Of a stretch of 64,000 nucleotides of DNA, positions 61,301-64,000 are shown in pieces (position 1 is the stretch's first letter; each line of letters starts with the position of its first letter). Origin of the DNA: Trema orientale. Its lineage: Eukaryota; Streptophyta; Magnoliopsida; Rosales; Cannabaceae. The stretch covers positions 49,598-113,597 of the forward strand of contig JXTC01000534.1 of assembly GCA_002914845.1 (NCBI GenBank). The letters run 5' to 3'. The notes below the pieces were generated by a model that saw only the letters and a program-made list of their open reading frames with translations, made no database searches and was not told the origin of the DNA. The translations under genes and the position numbers were made by a program.

Positions 61301-62830
61301 CGTCATGAAAAACAAATGCAGAAATTAACTCATAGTTAGAGATGTGTCTTAACATCCATAATCCCATTTGGTCAAGTGAGCAGAAAGAATTGATAGAACC
61401 TAACATCAACGTTATGGAAACAACAGTCATGCTTAATACTGCAAACAAAAACAAAATGCAGAAACTAATAGGTAGACAAATAGACAGATAGACACCTTTG
61501 TGGCTGCATAAAAATAAGGACGGAACTTGTATTTAGATTTGAAAGTGGAACCATCCTGCAAAAGCAGAACATTGATATAATAAGCGAACGCAATAAATCA
61601 CCGAAAAGATCTTAAATATTTAATATTTTCCAGCAAAAAAACAAAGACATGTGTTTTGTTAAAGGCATTGATCCTTAGAATACAACAGTTCACCTGTGAA
61701 ACAAAATATAGATCCACACAACTATAGACTTTGCGAGTATCTTGATCTTCCGAAGATGACTGCAAAATTGCAATGAGGATCCATCACTCCACACGTCAGC
61801 ATTTAGTGTACTTGAGTAACTCAAACTTTTGAAACCACTTTTAACAGAATATGCAGTAGGGACAAACATATGTAAGCCATTTAAAACTTTTGCCACAAAT
61901 AACTAGAATTGTCTGGTGTTATTCAAGTTTAAATCTATTCATCACAGCTGATTTTTTTGTATAAGAATCTTGGGGGACAGTTGAGTCCACAAACTTATGA
62001 CAGCCAATTCACATAAAGTAAACCCAATTCCTCAGAGAATTATCACAACCAAATCAGTCAACAATACATCTAATGCTATATAAATCACAACATAATATCT
62101 AGTAAAAGACCGCATTGAAAAACTCAAAAAAGGTACAAGTAAATTATAGATTTTGTAGACTAGTGTGGTGGTTTCGATTTTAGAACTAACATATGATTGA
62201 ATAGTTGTAAATGGAGATTTAGCAGCAAAATAAAAAATAAACAAAACCCGGTAATTGTGATAAATACGTAAACAAAAGGTGCTGCTGCTGCAATGGCTTC
62301 AGTGATCCAAAAAATAAACAAAACCCAGTAATTGTGATAAATACGTAAACAAAAGGTGCTGCTGCTGCAATGGCTTCAGTGGTCCAGAAAACCTAGAAAT
62401 GAATTAACTACAGAGAAAAAACAATAACCAACTAAGTGCTAAAAGGACTTATCAATAATCCATAATTAAAAAACCTAAATTCATAAAATTCAGTTCATCA
62501 CTTCATCTACCATTTGCCAGTATAAAAGAGTTGAAGACCGAAAATTAAAATTAACCATCAATTTTCTTCCTTTCACTTTCTTGTTGACCAAACAGACCGC
62601 ATAGGACCAAATTTCCTACGAATTGGTAAGAATAACAAGACCAAAACCTGAAAATAGCAAAATGAACTTACGGACGCAAAAGTAAGCAACCATCCGAGCC
62701 TCTTTTCGCCTTCGGAGAAGAGATCAAACCCTAATTTGGCCTCGAGCTCTTCCTCAGCCGTACGAATCAGCTTCTGCTTCTTGGAGTTGCGAAGGTCTCT
62801 GCGGTCCCATTTTCGGCCATCGCCATTCAT
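32142..62830 (-). CDS. POL2A: DNA polymerase epsilon catalytic subunit
   Basis: Catalytic subunit of the leading-strand nuclear replicase, the plant POL2A (TILTED1/ESD7/ABO4) orthologue, recognised along its whole length. Forty-nine exons are in phase except at one N in exon 18; counting that N as 32 missing bases gives 2208 residues, near plant (about 2160) and human (2286) sizes. Order: N-terminal domain; 3'-5' exonuclease with Exo I FDIET (Asp247/Glu249), Exo [11 protein letters not shown] (Asp340) and Exo III YSVSDAV (Asp435); B-family polymerase with motif [11 protein letters not shown] (Asp598), motif [11 protein letters not shown] and motif C ELDTDGIW; inactive polymerase-like C-terminal half; and CysA and CysB modules near residues 2088-2117 and 2148-2165. 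ATG 62830 gives [14 protein letters not shown], matching the family N-terminus. All catalytic residues are present, so the gene looks functional. Intron 9 carries a Copia element. Confidence 0.98.
36277..41111 (-). other. POL2A: POL2A exons 29-40: linker and inactive polymerase half
   Basis: Exons: 40669-41111, 39820-39967, 39530-39727, 39352-39426, 38755-38945, 38176-38359, 38017-38081, 37337-37469, 37140-37241, 36969-37052, 36615-36689, 36277-36336. Exon 29 (443 nt) is the largest and encodes a charged, poorly conserved linker between the active and inactive halves; it begins [20 protein letters not shown]. Later exons carry family blocks such as [25 protein letters not shown] and [16 protein letters not shown]. 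This half keeps the fold but lacks polymerase catalytic residues in the family as a whole. Confidence 0.93.
41324..45083 (-). other. POL2A: POL2A exons 16-28: polymerase core, with assembly N
   Basis: Exons: 44965-45083, 44684-44825, 44543-44606, 44188-44293, 43976-44055, 43716-43892, 43399-43486, 43138-43218, 42922-43065, 42320-42415, 42024-42224, 41543-41597, 41324-41466. Exon 16 has [10 protein letters not shown], where cysteines conserved in the epsilon family lie. Exon 20 has motif B ([14 protein letters not shown]) and exon 21 motif C ([20 protein letters not shown]). Exon 18 contains the only ambiguous base of the window (44546), exactly where the conserved RENPFYVDTVR segment should stand; phase is restored only if the N stands for a length of 3n+2 bases. 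Confidence 0.93.
43310..43343. repeat. (AAT)n microsatellite in POL2A intron 22
   Basis: Eleven uninterrupted AAT units, in the intron between exons 22 and 23. Confidence 0.9.
46752..46915. mobile_element. MITE copy in POL2A intron 13
   Basis: The ends ATCCCAACTTTTAATACTAA and, in reverse, ATCCCAACTTTTTAATACCA form an inverted repeat continuing through TGACATGTGAGTTATCA and its complement. The centre, AATATGATCAAATTTATTTG, and the arms match a second copy at about 63550-63700. No coding capacity. Confidence 0.6.
47154..47890. mobile_element. MITE-like element in POL2A intron 13
   Basis: The left end TAATGGCACGTTTACCAATT and the right end, read in reverse, GTAATGCGTTTACTAATCCG are an imperfect inverted repeat; matched words rich in GGAATTNAATTCC continue inward. 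The centre (about 47370-47690), with a TATAAAATA box and CT-rich tail, looks like foreign sequence, perhaps a short LTR-like insert. Boundaries and family are tentative. Confidence 0.4.
48783..49075. repeat. Two-copy 147-bp tandem duplication in POL2A intron 11
   Basis: A unit starting GTTTCTTATATAAAGTAATG and ending CTCAGACAAAAAGAAA occurs twice head to tail with a handful of differences, mainly in the internal T run. Recent local duplication in an intron. Confidence 0.85.
52216..52497 (+). repeat. 5' LTR of the Copia element
   Basis: 282 bp, beginning TGTTGACAAATCC and ending TTTGTTTACA. Contains a TATATA box near 52410. About 15 substitutions and one 2-bp length difference separate it from the 3' LTR; most are A/T here against G/C in the other copy, as expected from decay of methylated cytosines. 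Confidence 0.95.
57239..57518 (+). repeat. 3' LTR of the Copia element
   Basis: 280 bp, beginning TGTTGACAAATCC and ending TTTGTTTACA, directly after the purine-rich tract TTGAGGGGGAG and directly before the ATTCC target duplication. Confidence 0.95.
58250..62830 (-). other. POL2A: POL2A exons 1-9: N-terminal domain, Exo I and II
   Basis: Exons: 62672-62830, 61694-61759, 61496-61555, 61102-61197, 60154-60314, 59862-59950, 59547-59764, 58515-58601, 58250-58384. Exon 7 holds Exo I ([20 protein letters not shown]). Exon 9 holds Exo II ([20 protein letters not shown]). The Asp247, Glu249 and Asp340 positions sit 28 residues before the known human exonuclease residues Asp275, Glu277 and Asp368, a constant offset that supports these exon joins. 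Every exon ends at a GT and starts after an AG. Confidence 0.95.
62230..62385. repeat. Two-copy 76-bp tandem duplication in POL2A intron 1
   Basis: The unit AATAAACAAAACCCRGTAAT, continuing through GGTGCTGCTGCTGCAATGGC, is present twice head to tail with about two differences. Confidence 0.85.
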
Positions 62831-63001
62831 GGCTGTGCTCCTAGACCGAGAGTTCTGAGAGCGATTTTTGGATCAAAAATGGCGGAAAGCTTTGAGAAGA
62901 AATGGATAAAAAGAGTGGAAAAGAAGGATTGGGAGAAAGAAACCCTCTTGTGATCTGAGAATGGTGCCGCGGGGACTGGCTCAGAGGCTAAAGACACAGC
63001 G

Positions 63002-63010
63002 TTTTCCCGC
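63002..63010. promoter_or_regulatory. E2F-type site upstream of POL2A
   Basis: TTTTCCCGC (GCGGGAAAA on the gene's strand) matches the E2F consensus TTTSSCGC. It lies about 175 bp upstream of the POL2A start codon, in the only GC-richer stretch of that flank. E2F control of S-phase genes, including DNA polymerase subunits, is established in plants; use of this particular site is inferred. Confidence 0.6.
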
Positions 63011-63059
63011 GCTTGAGACTGCTTATTTTATTTGGACTGTAATGACGTAAATACCCCTA

Positions 63060-64000
63060 ATGTTGGAGAAACTACAGTAAAAAACATTGTCGTATTGGTC
63101 GCACAAATTTGGAACTAAACTTCCTAGCAATGCAGCTATCTCAATTTGTTCTAAATTTCTGCACTAGTATGAAAAGTGAGGTCCATATCATCTTTTTAAT
63201 AAATAAAAAAGATTATTCCATCCCTACTAATACTATAACTTTAAAAACACAATATCCATCCTGAACTTTTTTAAACAATGGGACATACAATGAATTTTGG
63301 GGAATTACAAATACATCCAAACTCATAGTTTATGGTCCAATCTAGTTTGGGCAGTTTTTGCTATCCGATTTTTTGAACACCACTATTATTATCCCATTTT
63401 TTCATTATTTAGAATGATGCTATTACCTCAATATACATGGCACAGCATTGAATTTATTAATCTTTTGTACTTGTATGATGTGTTTGTTTGTATATAAATA
63501 TGGATGAAAGACATATTCTATTCATATGAATAATATTAAGTATCCTAAAATTTTTACCAAATGTTTAAAATCAATACATATGACATGTGAGTTGACAACA
63601 TTCAATTGGTAAATATGATTACTTTATTTGTGGTGAGTTTTAATATACCAATTGAATAGTAACAACTCATATGTTATATATGTTGGTATTAAAAATTTAG
63701 TGCACGTTTTGGTATACCTAGCATCATCCATATTTGTATACCTATAAATGGTCGAATGTACAATTACGAAATCTTTTGGCCACTAATAATCTACAAAAAC
63801 AAAAGATCGTGAGAGCACTTATATGACACTGGGATGGTGCTAGCCGAAGGGACTTTGATAGTCAAGTCAACTATCGTAACACGAGATAGAAAGTAAAGTA
63901 AGAGTGAAAATAAAGATAGCAATGTTAAAGAGGAATGGTTGAGTGAAAGCAAATACTCGTAGCTCTATTGTCAGGCTAAGGCTTAACAACCTGAGAATTT
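63060..64000. other. Intergenic upstream of POL2A, with a MITE copy
   Basis: No gene is seen. From about 63411 (GAATGATGCTATTACC) to 63731 (CCTAGCATCATCC) lies an inverted-repeat element; its inner part (63570-63700, with TGACATGTGAGTTGACAACA and AATATGATTACTTTATTTGT) matches the element in POL2A intron 13. The rest is featureless AT-rich DNA. Confidence 0.45.

Overview
The window is nuclear DNA from a flowering plant, most likely a dicot. It is AT-rich, with GT-AG introns, plant-type LTR elements and several families of short inverted-repeat transposons. The species cannot be fixed from the sequence. Three host genes are supported by spliced reading frames that close in phase; everything else is intergenic DNA, introns and transposon remains.

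Layout. 1-5.6 kb: pieces of LTR elements, a G-box-rich stretch and a MITE-like element. 5.6-9.6 kb (+): a nine-exon aldo/keto reductase gene, probably plastid-targeted, with two alternative first exons that encode different N-termini and share all later exons. 9.6-20 kb: repeat-rich intergenic DNA with two inverted Ty3/gypsy-type LTRs, a 118-bp tandem array and a Copia gag fossil. 20.1-30 kb (-): a six-exon gene for a 176-residue protein with four cysteines at exact ten-residue spacing (twin CX9C); a second Copia fossil lies in its last intron and a Mutator-type MITE in its leader intron. Another MITE lies just upstream of its likely promoter. 32.1-62.8 kb (-): the complete 49-exon gene for the catalytic subunit of DNA polymerase epsilon (POL2A), with an E2F-type site upstream. 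A Copia element with two LTRs, inserted in opposite orientation, enlarges its ninth intron.

The three genes have no evident shared pathway: one is a stromal-type NADPH oxidoreductase, one a probable disulfide-bonded helical-hairpin protein, and one the leading-strand replicase. The most notable points are the duplicated first exon of the reductase, the regular cysteine array, a single N in POL2A exon 18 that almost certainly hides about 32 bases of conserved coding sequence, and a recurring 15-base near-palindrome in the gypsy-type LTRs. I did not see an undescribed multi-gene system. I saw no tRNA, rRNA or CRISPR array.

Coordinates were read by hand; splice sites may be off by a base.
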